In this document: positions 29,138-37,660 of the stretch, in pieces
How positions within the stretch are numbered: the first letter of the stretch is position 1
Layout of the letters: each line of letters begins with the position of its first letter
From: Robiginitomaculum sp.
GTDB lineage: Bacteria > Pseudomonadota > Alphaproteobacteria > Caulobacterales > Maricaulaceae
Assembly (NCBI GenBank): GCA_026982415.1
Contig: JALSHE010000108.1
Location: 1 to 64,000 of the forward strand
Direction: 5' to 3'
Length of the DNA stretch: 64,000 nucleotides
The notes under the pieces: generated by a model
Databases searched by the model: none
The model's input: only the letters and a program-made list of their open reading frames with translations
What the model was told of the DNA's origin: nothing
Made by a program: the position numbers and the translations under genes

Positions 29138-30712
29138 TTATTTTACAAAATCACCTAGGACTTGTTTCAAGCCATTTAGTTTATCACCATATTTTTTCCA
29201 GCGATCGATTGAACTAGCGTAAAGAGGTTGACGGACTTGTACTGCGCTTGCTGTCGCTACGGCGGTGGTATTTTCGTGAAACCGCATACAGGCTTCATCC
29301 CATTTCAGGCCACAAAAACTTAACAGTTTGCGAGTCTGGTTTTCTTGATTATGAATAATGTCTTCATAGGCAATTTGCGAGAAGCTGTCAGACGGTAAGT
29401 TCTCGCGCCAATGCGCCATTAATTCGTCAAATTCACGATAATATGCTGCCGTGTCTTCAATGCTATAGCTATAATCGTGACTATTATTGTGGTTTGCAAA
29501 AATTTGACGGTAATTGGATAAACAACTATCCATAGCCCCTCGCCTCACGACAATGATTTTTGCATTTGGTAAGGCGCGGTGTATCAACCCCGCAAAGAAA
29601 AAGTTAAAAGGCATTTTATCCACAAGATATGCGGCACCTGATGCCAAGCCAATGGTTTTATCAATGTAATTTTCGCCGACTTTTGACAAATCAACCCTGC
29701 CCGCCTCACGGATAATGTCGGGGTTTAGTGTTGTGTTTAGAGGGGCGCCGACCGCAATGTTAATCATCTGGGAAAATACACTAAGCTCGCCCGCTGATTT
29801 AACCCTTGGGTGCGACGATAAAATACGGTCAACCAGTGTGGTGCCTGTACGGGGTAGGCCAATCACAAATATCGGCGCAACATTGGGTATTTTACGGAGC
29901 GCTTGACTGCTACCAATTGCTCTTGGTTTTGTCGTTGTCTTTGCGGCTTCAAATAACTGTGCATCACGATGTTTGCTATATTGAATTTGGCGCCTCTTGT
30001 TTGCTTTCCCTTTTTCGAGCCATTCAAAGCTCTCTTGATATTGCCCCAAATCTTCGAGAGTTTTGGCAATGGAATGCGCAAGTAACAAGTGCGCTTCAGC
30101 ATCCCCAGTGTTGTTCTCAAAAAGCGCTGTCAATGTTTCAAGCTTACTGTTATCGGCATTTTGTTTTTCAATTGATACCAGTGAGAACCAAGCCAAGTAG
30201 AATTTTGGATCGACGGCTACTGTGTTTTCATAGGCGGATTTTGCTTTCTTAAAGTCACCAATAAATTCTGCAGAGGCCCCGAGATTAAAGTGAAACTTTG
30301 CCCACCGTGGGTTTTTGCTCACAGCCTTCTCAAAAAACGGTATAGCCAGCTCATGATAACCGATACGACTATACACAACGCCAATCATATCGGCCAATAG
30401 AGCGTCATCAGTGCCAATTATAGCCGCTTGGTCTGCATGCACCTTGGCTTGATTATTATGGCCATGGGCAACTAATTCTTTAGCGTAATAGGTTTGGTAA
30501 TTTACATTTTGCGCGCCATGCTCGCAAGCTTTAGCAAAAAACTCTAGTGCTTTCGCATGATTGCCTGTGTCGGAGGCAAGAACACCTAAAAGAAAAAAGG
30601 GAAGCGGATTCTTCTCGTCAATTTTTAATGCCGCAACGGACTGTTCGTAAACGGCCTCATAATTTCGCGCTCTAAGAAGCTTCATACCTGTGGCAAATGA
30701 GATAGCCGTCAT
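29138..30712 (-). CDS. Tetratricopeptide repeat sulfotransferase family protein
   Basis: N-terminal TPRs; C-terminal PAPS-binding FVIGLPRTGTTLVDRILSSHPRVKSAGEL and VVRRGAMDSCLSNYRQIF. Confidence 0.9.
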   Translation of the reverse strand: MTAISFATGMKLLRARNYEAVYEQSVAALKIDEKNPLPFFLLGVLASDTGNHAKALEFFAKACEHGAQNVNYQTYYAKELVAHGHNNQAKVHADQAAIIGTDDALLADMIGVVYSRIGYHELAIPFFEKAVSKNPRWAKFHFNLGASAEFIGDFKKAKSAYENTVAVDPKFYLAWFSLVSIEKQNADNSKLETLTALFENNTGDAEAHLLLAHSIAKTLEDLGQYQESFEWLEKGKANKRRQIQYSKHRDAQLFEAAKTTTKPRAIGSSQALRKIPNVAPIFVIGLPRTGTTLVDRILSSHPRVKSAGELSVFSQMINIAVGAPLNTTLNPDIIREAGRVDLSKVGENYIDKTIGLASGAAYLVDKMPFNFFFAGLIHRALPNAKIIVVRRGAMDSCLSNYRQIFANHNNSHDYSYSIEDTAAYYREFDELMAHWRENLPSDSFSQIAYEDIIHNQENQTRKLLSFCGLKWDEACMRFHENTTAVATASAVQVRQPLYASSIDRWKKYGDKLNGLKQVLGDFVK

Positions 30713-30724
30713 CCTCGATACCTT

Positions 30725-31585
30725 CTATATAGAATTTTGTCGCGCCAACCAGAGTGCTCCATCAAGTGCATCGCCGTCCGGTTTTACCAGCTTTGCATTT
30801 ATTTGCGGAGAAAGCCATGGTTTGATTGGCTCCCCTATTCCGCCGCACAACGCTATGCGCGGTACATCATATTTAAACAAGCTCTTGATTAAAGTTTCAA
30901 TATGCTTAGCGGCATTTTGTACGATTTCATAGCCCACTGGGTCACTGTCATTGGCTGCGGTAATAATCCGTTCTGCAAATGCTGCGAAATCTTTTGGTGT
31001 TGCAGTATCTAACCAGTCATTCAGCACTTGAATATCATAATCAAAATTACGAAATAAAGCCGTGGTTAGTCCGGAATGTTCCAGCCGACCATCTGCCGCA
31101 CTTAAGGTCGCTGACAATGCCTTTGCGCCAATATATGCGCCACTACCCTCATCTGAAATCGGAAAACCGTAGCCACCTACGCGTATGCTTTTTCCTGCGA
31201 TACGGCCAATGCCAATACTGCCAGTGCCTACGATGACAACCCCACCATCTTGTCCGTTGTGTGCGCCTATATTGGCTATAACTGCATCATTGGTAAATAA
31301 AACTTCGTGGAAGGGCAAAGGTTGCATTTGTAGCTCTGCCTTCGCACCAGTTCGCCCAATGCCAGCAATCCCGAAACATGCGCGGATTTGAGCCACATTA
31401 TTAGCGCTCAACTCCGCTTCCCTTATAGCCTGAAAATACGCATCCGTAATTGCAGAGAATGCTTGTTTGTAATTCTTGCGCACATTCCCAGGGCCGGATA
31501 ATCCACACCCTATAATCCGGCCTGTGCTATCCGTGAGCCGCGCGCGACATTGAGTGCCACCAGCATCAATTCCCAAAAAATACAT
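30725..31585 (-). CDS. BadF/BadG/BcrA-type N-acetylglucosamine/MurNAc kinase (MurK-like)
   Basis: FLGIDAGGTQCRARLTDSTGRIIG, VVIVGTGSIGIGRI, DEGSGAYIGAKAL; located with nagA and murQ. Confidence 0.83.
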   Translation of the reverse strand: MYFLGIDAGGTQCRARLTDSTGRIIGCGLSGPGNVRKNYKQAFSAITDAYFQAIREAELSANNVAQIRACFGIAGIGRTGAKAELQMQPLPFHEVLFTNDAVIANIGAHNGQDGGVVIVGTGSIGIGRIAGKSIRVGGYGFPISDEGSGAYIGAKALSATLSAADGRLEHSGLTTALFRNFDYDIQVLNDWLDTATPKDFAAFAERIITAANDSDPVGYEIVQNAAKHIETLIKSLFKYDVPRIALCGGIGEPIKPWLSPQINAKLVKPDGDALDGALWLARQNSI

Positions 31586-31614
31586 TCGTTCTCAATTCGC
31601 ACTAAAACACAAAA

Positions 31615-31632
31615 AGGTATTATAGTGGTATT
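31615..31632. promoter_or_regulatory. Direct-repeat operator AGGTATT-ATAG-TGGTATT between the kinase gene and nagA
   Basis: Same TGGTATT-N4-TGGTATT architecture as 25881..25898 with one mismatch; divergent promoter. Confidence 0.68.
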
Positions 31633-31697
31633 GTATTTCCGGTCAAATGTATTAGAGTGACAAGAGTGTTTTTACATAAACCCCGGAGACATGATAC

Positions 31698-32837
31698 ATG
31701 CAGGCTCTTATTAATGGGAGAGTGTTGACACCTGATGGTTTTAAAGACAATCAAAGCGTCTTATTTCAAGATGGTTTGATTACAAAGGTGTGTAATGATC
31801 TAGCCCGTCCAAAAAATGTTACGGTCGTAAATGACCTAGGTGGCAAGACATTGCTACCAGGTTTTGTTGACATACAAGTCAATGGTGGCGGTGGTGTCTT
31901 GTTCAATGATGACCCCAGTGTTGCCGGGATTAAAGCCATCGGTGAAGCCCACCGGAAATTTGGGACAACCAGTTTCTTCCCCACATTAATTAGTGATAAT
32001 TCCGATGTGATGTCGCGGGCAATACGAGCTGTAGATGATGCAATACAACAAGGTGTACCCGGAGTTCTCGGCATTCACCTTGAGGGTCCGTTCTTAAACG
32101 CAGAGAAATGCGGCGTACACGATGCCGCTAAATTCAATCAAATCGGTGGCGCTGAATTGAACCTCATTTCGAGCCTGAAAAACGGAAAAACAATTGTTAC
32201 CCTCGCGCCTGAAATGACAACACCCGATGTTATCAGCACACTCTGTGAGCGCGGCATAATTGTTATGGCCGGGCACACACAAGCTTCTTATGAACAAACA
32301 TTGGCGGCAATGGATGCAGGCCTCACCGGGTTTACGCATTTGTTTAATGCTATGAAGCCATTGGCTAGTCGCGAACCCGGCATTATTGCCGCCGCTTTAC
32401 AAGACCCACGCGCCTGGTGCAGTCTTATCGCCGACGGTCACCACATACATCCAGCTATGATGCGCCTTGCCTTGCGTGCCAAGGTCGAGGACCAAATTTT
32501 TCTCGTAACGGATGCGATGCCGAGTGTTGGAACCACACGAAATAATTTCTCACTGGGCGGGACAAATATTTGTGTGATTAACGGAAAATGTGTCACTGAG
32601 GACGGTAAGCTCGCAGGCTCTGACTTAGATATGATGAGCGCCGTTATAAATGCCACAAACATGATCGGAATTGACCTTGAACAGGCGGTTCGTATGGCCA
32701 GTGGCTTGCCTGCAAAATTTTTGAATATGCAGGACGAAGTCGGAGAAATACGCCCAGGGCTTCAAGCAAATTTTATAGTTGTTTCTCAAGAATTAAAGGT
32801 CGTGGAAAGCTGGGTTAACGGAAAAGTATTTTCCTGA
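31698..32837 (+). CDS. nagA: N-acetylglucosamine-6-phosphate deacetylase
   Basis: LLPGFVDIQVNGGGGVLFND, IHLEGPFLNAEKCGVHD, MAGHTQASYEQ, THLFNAMKPLASREPG, VTDAMPSVG. Confidence 0.94.
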   Translation: MQALINGRVLTPDGFKDNQSVLFQDGLITKVCNDLARPKNVTVVNDLGGKTLLPGFVDIQVNGGGGVLFNDDPSVAGIKAIGEAHRKFGTTSFFPTLISDNSDVMSRAIRAVDDAIQQGVPGVLGIHLEGPFLNAEKCGVHDAAKFNQIGGAELNLISSLKNGKTIVTLAPEMTTPDVISTLCERGIIVMAGHTQASYEQTLAAMDAGLTGFTHLFNAMKPLASREPGIIAAALQDPRAWCSLIADGHHIHPAMMRLALRAKVEDQIFLVTDAMPSVGTTRNNFSLGGTNICVINGKCVTEDGKLAGSDLDMMSAVINATNMIGIDLEQAVRMASGLPAKFLNMQDEVGEIRPGLQANFIVVSQELKVVESWVNGKVFS

Positions 32838-32846
32838 TCTTAGTAG

Positions 32847-33605
32847 CTAATCAAGCTGACTATTTTCTAAGTTCATAACAATATCGTAGCAGTCCCCTCG
32901 GTAAGTAGATCTGGTTAACTCAATCGGCGTCCCGTCTTGAAGCTCCGACCTGCGCTCAATCCGTAAGACCTCGCTATTTTCCTCAATGGATAAAAGCCCC
33001 GCTTCGGTCGGATTAGCCAAAGAAGCGCGCACTTTTTGAGTGCCTTTAACTGGCTTGTTACCTTTCGTCTCCAGTGCTTGATAAAGAGATTCCGTTATTT
33101 CAGAAATATCAGGTAACATGGTAGCCGGAACCACTGCGTGTTCAATGGCTAATGGTTGACCATCAGACAAGCGAACACGTCCAAGTCTAACGACTTTATC
33201 TGCCTGGCGTATTTTTAATATTTCGGCTTCCTCCACAGTTGGTGTCCCGTAAGCTTTCATGATCCAAATCGCTTGCGGATTATAGGTGTTCATACTGCTG
33301 GTAAATCCGCGTAGATTTGATCCGAGATGGGCAATACGGGGTAGCACAAATGTACCTGAACCGTGCTTGCGCTGAATAACTTTCTCTTCTGCAAGAATAT
33401 TTAGCGCTCTTCTAATTGTAACCCGCGAAGCCCCGGTCATCAGACAAAGTTCACGCTCGGAAGGCAGAGCATCGCCAGCTACTACATGGTTTTCAGCAAT
33501 TCGGGTACGGATATTCTTAGCAATCTGCATATAATGTGGCATAGCTGAAGTTTTATCACGGTTTATTTTTTCCAACTTCATCATAGTATTCCTGTTCATT
33601 CGCAC
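32847..33605 (-). CDS. GntR family (HutC/UTRA) transcriptional regulator, NagQ/NagR-like
   Basis: N-terminal wHTH PHYMQIAKNIRTRIAENHVVAGDALPSERELCLMTGASRVTIRRALNILAEEKVIQRKHGSGTFV plus UTRA domain. Confidence 0.9.
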   Translation of the reverse strand: MRMNRNTMMKLEKINRDKTSAMPHYMQIAKNIRTRIAENHVVAGDALPSERELCLMTGASRVTIRRALNILAEEKVIQRKHGSGTFVLPRIAHLGSNLRGFTSSMNTYNPQAIWIMKAYGTPTVEEAEILKIRQADKVVRLGRVRLSDGQPLAIEHAVVPATMLPDISEITESLYQALETKGNKPVKGTQKVRASLANPTEAGLLSIEENSEVLRIERRSELQDGTPIELTRSTYRGDCYDIVMNLENSQLD

Positions 33606-33738
33606 GAAAAGCTTATGTAAAATTATAGCTAAGCCCTGTTTTCATTACTTAATGTTATATTCTATATAGCATTAAGAGAGTAATAGGGAAAAATACTCAT
33701 GCTATTTTCTCCATTTTCCCGCATAGATTTTGCGGCAT

Positions 33739-35115
33739 TTAATCTACCACAATGCCAGGGTTTAGTATTTTGTATGGGTCGAGTGTGTTTTTAAGCAGGC
33801 GCATCAAGGCTATTTCTGCGCTGCTTCTCGTTTGACTGAGCCATTGTTTTTTCTCAAGCCCAATTCCGTGCTCTGCTGATATAGACCCTTTATATTCTCG
33901 CAAGGGTTCATAAATAGCGCGGTCGGACAAATGTCGAGAATTATCGGCTTCCGTACCAGCTTGAACAAAGAAATGTAAATTGCCATCTCCTACATGGCCC
34001 AGGACATAGACTTTTGATTGCGGCAATAGTCGAGCGAGTTGGTATTTTACTTTCTTTACATAATCTTCCATCGAAGAAATAGACAGGCTTACATCATATA
34101 GATAAACTGGTTTTGACTGTAATATGTCTTCAAAATCATCCCGTATATCCCATAAGCTTTGTCGTTCATTTTCAGATTTTGGAATGACGGCATCTAATAT
34201 TAGACCGTCTGAAAATGCCGTTTCCACAACCTCCCAAAACCGTTCATCATCTCGCACAGGGTCGCTGCCATCACATTCAAAAAGTGCGTAAAACGGGTAT
34301 GTCCTATCAAGCGGCGCCCGGTGCCCACCCGGTTTCGTAACAGCCGCATAATACGACCCCCACATCACCTCAAATGCTGAGAGGTTTGAACCAATATTTG
34401 TCTTCAAATGGGCCAATAACTGCGAGACTGATTTAAAGTCAGGTAAAGCAACAAACGCAGTGTTCGTGGTTGTTGAACACGGCATCAATTTAACAATGGT
34501 GTTGGTAATGATGCCGAGTGTTCCTTCGGAGCCGATGAAGAGTTGCTTTAAATCATAGCCGGCATTGTTTTTGAGCATTTTATCCATGGACGAGATTATG
34601 GTGCCGTCCGGCAGAACAGCCTCAAGCCCAAGCACCATAGACCGTGCCATACCGTAGCGCAGTACATTAACACCGCCTGCATTGGTGGCTAAATTACCGC
34701 CAATTGTACACGATCCGCGCGCGCCAAGGTCAAGAGGCAGAAACAACCCTTTCTCTTTTACCGCATTTTGAACGGCTTCTAAAACGGCACCCGCTTGTAG
34801 AGTTGCTGTCCCTGCGACCGTATCTATTTCGGTAATACCGTTCATGCGCTCCAGAGAAATAATAATATCATTTTTGGTGCTGTGTGTTCCCTGCACGCAG
34901 GTCGTATTACCGCCGTGGGTCACAACGGGTTGGCGATGTGCGTGGCATATCTGAAGTATTTTCGATACTTCTTGTGTCGACTTCGGACGGAGAAGAGCTT
35001 TTGCCTGCATAGGGCTATTATCCCAATAACTCACGGCTCTTTTTGCAACATCATCTTTGGAGAGAATGGCGCCCTCTCCTAGTTCGGCTTTAAGGCTATT
35101 TACTATATTGGGCAT
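33739..35115 (-). CDS. FAD-binding oxidoreductase, GlcD/D-lactate dehydrogenase type
   Basis: VTHGGNTTCVQGT, LPLDLGARGSCTIGGNLATNAGG, GSEGTLGIIT, GHVGDGNLHFF, SAEHGIGLEKK; D-lactate substrate inferred from murQ adjacency. Confidence 0.87.
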   Translation of the reverse strand: MPNIVNSLKAELGEGAILSKDDVAKRAVSYWDNSPMQAKALLRPKSTQEVSKILQICHAHRQPVVTHGGNTTCVQGTHSTKNDIIISLERMNGITEIDTVAGTATLQAGAVLEAVQNAVKEKGLFLPLDLGARGSCTIGGNLATNAGGVNVLRYGMARSMVLGLEAVLPDGTIISSMDKMLKNNAGYDLKQLFIGSEGTLGIITNTIVKLMPCSTTTNTAFVALPDFKSVSQLLAHLKTNIGSNLSAFEVMWGSYYAAVTKPGGHRAPLDRTYPFYALFECDGSDPVRDDERFWEVVETAFSDGLILDAVIPKSENERQSLWDIRDDFEDILQSKPVYLYDVSLSISSMEDYVKKVKYQLARLLPQSKVYVLGHVGDGNLHFFVQAGTEADNSRHLSDRAIYEPLREYKGSISAEHGIGLEKKQWLSQTRSSAEIALMRLLKNTLDPYKILNPGIVVD

Positions 35116-35159
35116 AGCGTGGTATCTCTATGTTCAGTGAGGCGCAACAAAACGCCTTC

Positions 35160-36050
35160 TCAATTCTCCTTAGCCGCTAATTTAGCCAAAGCGCTACGAA
35201 GGTTTCCATCCGACTGGCTTAAAATTTCTTTTGCGCCAACCAAATTCTGCCCCAAGGCTATCAAGATAGCGGTTTTGATGTTTTTATTTGCTCTTTTCAG
35301 CGCAGTTTGAGCGGTTTGCTTTGAGCAATCCGTAATACTGCAAATTATGCTAATAGCGCGGTCTTCAAGTTTTTTATTAGAGACAATCATATCCACCATA
35401 AAGCCTTTATAGACACGTCCCAATCTTGTCATAATCGCGGTTGATAGCATGTTTAGAATTACTTTTTGGGCAGTACCGGCTTTCATTCTGGTTGATCCTG
35501 CAAGGATTTCACTACCAGTTTCAGCCAAAATGGCGTGGTCAACATCTTGTAGAATTGGGGTCTTGGGGTTATTGGCAATACCAATTGTCAACGCCCCCAT
35601 TGCATTGGCCTCTTGTAATGCGCCCAGAGTGAAAGGGGTTTTTCCGCTTGCCGCCACACCAATAACAACATCATGTTTGCCAACATTGGCGTTACGAATC
35701 TGTGTTTGACCATCATCAAAATCGTCTTCAGCCCCCTCGGCGCTTTCCGTTAAGGCTTGCAAACCGCCAGCGATGCAAAACACGATACGGTCCTGCGCCC
35801 AGCCAAATGTGGGGCCAAGCTCTGTCGCATCTTGAATGGCTAACCGCCCGGAAGTGCCCGCCCCTACATAAATCAACCTACCCGTTTTACCAAGTTTCAG
35901 AGCGGCTTGATCTGCGGCATTGGCAATATCCAAAATAGCGGGCTTAACCGCTGCCAACGCCATAAGCTGCCCTTCATACATGGCGGCAATTGTTTCCGGT
36001 GTTGACCATTGATCAAAGTCAACAAACCTCTGGCATATATCCTCTGTCAT
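35160..36050 (-). CDS. murQ: N-acetylmuramic acid 6-phosphate etherase
   Basis: SIS fold: RLIYVGAGTSGRLAIQDATELGPTFGW, VVIGVAASGKTPFTLGAL, SEILAGSTRMKAGTAQKVILNMLST. Confidence 0.95.
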   Translation of the reverse strand: MTEDICQRFVDFDQWSTPETIAAMYEGQLMALAAVKPAILDIANAADQAALKLGKTGRLIYVGAGTSGRLAIQDATELGPTFGWAQDRIVFCIAGGLQALTESAEGAEDDFDDGQTQIRNANVGKHDVVIGVAASGKTPFTLGALQEANAMGALTIGIANNPKTPILQDVDHAILAETGSEILAGSTRMKAGTAQKVILNMLSTAIMTRLGRVYKGFMVDMIVSNKKLEDRAISIICSITDCSKQTAQTALKRANKNIKTAILIALGQNLVGAKEILSQSDGNLRSALAKLAAKEN

Positions 36051-36207
36051 CTACAATCCTGTGGTGCTTTGACGACAAATATTCTGGTTTGCAGTCTATT
36101 GAGCCGTAATATTATGGGTAAAATGTTTTTCAAAGAATACTCCAGCCATAGCGGTAATGTCGGCAAACACAATTCTACCCCAATAAGATACAAAAACCAC
36201 TAAAAAA

Positions 36208-36238
36208 TGGTACTATAAACAATACCAATTAGATACAT
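36208..36238. promoter_or_regulatory. TGGTACT...AATACCA half-sites upstream of murQ (candidate degenerate GntR operator)
   Basis: TGGTACT at 36208-36214 and AATACCA at 36221-36227; minus-strand reading ATGTATC-TAAT-TGGTATT is a degenerate N4 direct repeat. Confidence 0.4.
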
Positions 36239-36370
36239 ATAACACCAAGGTCGACTTGTCACGGATTAGTTCCGGGCGCTTATGAATATAACCACCCTAA
36301 TTATAACTGGGGAGTATATAATTCAGTTGCTAGCCGCGCTACGAACCCATTTTTTATTTAAGGAAGCTCT

Positions 36371-37660
36371 TTACGGAACCATGAAATATTCTACATTTTG
36401 GATATTTCCGTCGGTTTTCACAGGTTCTATACCAAGTGCGCGGGCGACAATTCCGTATACTTCTACGTTTTCAATAGCCTTGGCTTTGACGCCTTTTTTG
36501 AAATTGGGGCCTGCCGCGATAAATGTTGCCTGCATATCTTGGGCAAAACGGTCATAACCGTGCATGCCTACAGGCGAGTGCCTATAGACAGACTTTAAAG
36601 AACGGGCGAATATCATGCCACCTTCATCAGTAACCACAAATATGTCACCTGTTCTATCCCTGTTATTCATATGCCATTTTTCAGGAATATCGGCACGTTT
36701 GTAAACTTTGATGCCGCTATGGGCGCCTTTTAATTTATTATATATCGCGTCAATATCATTGCCGTCTTTCACAAAAATATGTGTGAACGGGTTGCCGCGC
36801 GGCCCTTCTTTGGAGTTGAACACGGGTACGAATACTTTTTCCAAATCAATATAATCATCCAGATAAACCATAAAGTCAGGGTCAATTTTTGTCATACCGT
36901 GATCCGAAACTACCACGAGGTTAACGCGTTTGGTCAGCCCCAATTCTTCGATACCTGCCCGCAAATCTGCTAGACTATTATCAACTTTCATAATGGCATT
37001 GCCGACTTCCACAGTCCCCGGTCCATATCTATGACCTGCGGAATCCACATCTGAAAAATATATCGTTAGCAAACGCGGACGTTCCGCCTCTGGCAAAGCT
37101 AACCATGCCAAGATTTTTTCAACGCGTTCCTTATGGGGTTTGTTGTGCTCATATGGTGTCCAGTGGGTTGGGCGCTTGCCCTTGATTTCCGCTTCAGAAC
37201 CGAGCCAAAACATTGCAGCCGTTCGCACATTCTGCTTTTCCGCAGTCACCCAGATAGGCTCCCCACCCCACCAGCGCGTTTCGCCGTGCATGGTACGACC
37301 CATCACCTCATCATGGGTTTTCGAATACGGCATATTACCAGTAATACCCGTACCGTCGGCATGAAGCCCTGTCGCGAGCGCATAAAAATTTACGAATGTT
37401 AGCGACGGCATGACCGGAGTCATGGATTCGGCACGAACACCTTCCGCTGCAATAGCTTGCAAGGTTGGCGCGGGATAACGGTCAAGTGCATCCCACCGTA
37501 GACCATCAATTCCAACCATGATGACTATGGATTCTTCGTCGGCCTGCTCACCATCCGAACCATACGGTGTCGTAGTACAGGCAGTTACGAAAAATACCGC
37601 GAAAAATGCCAAGAGAAAATGTTTCATTTTATACCTTTTATAATAACAAACCGGATCCAC
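36371..37660 (-). CDS. Ectonucleotide pyrophosphatase/phosphodiesterase (alkaline phosphatase superfamily)
   Basis: IVMVGIDGLRWDALDRYPAPTLQAIAAEGVRAESMTPVMPSLTFVNFYALATGLH, YFSDVDSAGHRYGP, VVSDHGM. Confidence 0.87.
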   Translation of the reverse strand: MDPVCYYKRYKMKHFLLAFFAVFFVTACTTTPYGSDGEQADEESIVIMVGIDGLRWDALDRYPAPTLQAIAAEGVRAESMTPVMPSLTFVNFYALATGLHADGTGITGNMPYSKTHDEVMGRTMHGETRWWGGEPIWVTAEKQNVRTAAMFWLGSEAEIKGKRPTHWTPYEHNKPHKERVEKILAWLALPEAERPRLLTIYFSDVDSAGHRYGPGTVEVGNAIMKVDNSLADLRAGIEELGLTKRVNLVVVSDHGMTKIDPDFMVYLDDYIDLEKVFVPVFNSKEGPRGNPFTHIFVKDGNDIDAIYNKLKGAHSGIKVYKRADIPEKWHMNNRDRTGDIFVVTDEGGMIFARSLKSVYRHSPVGMHGYDRFAQDMQATFIAAGPNFKKGVKAKAIENVEVYGIVARALGIEPVKTDGNIQNVEYFMVP

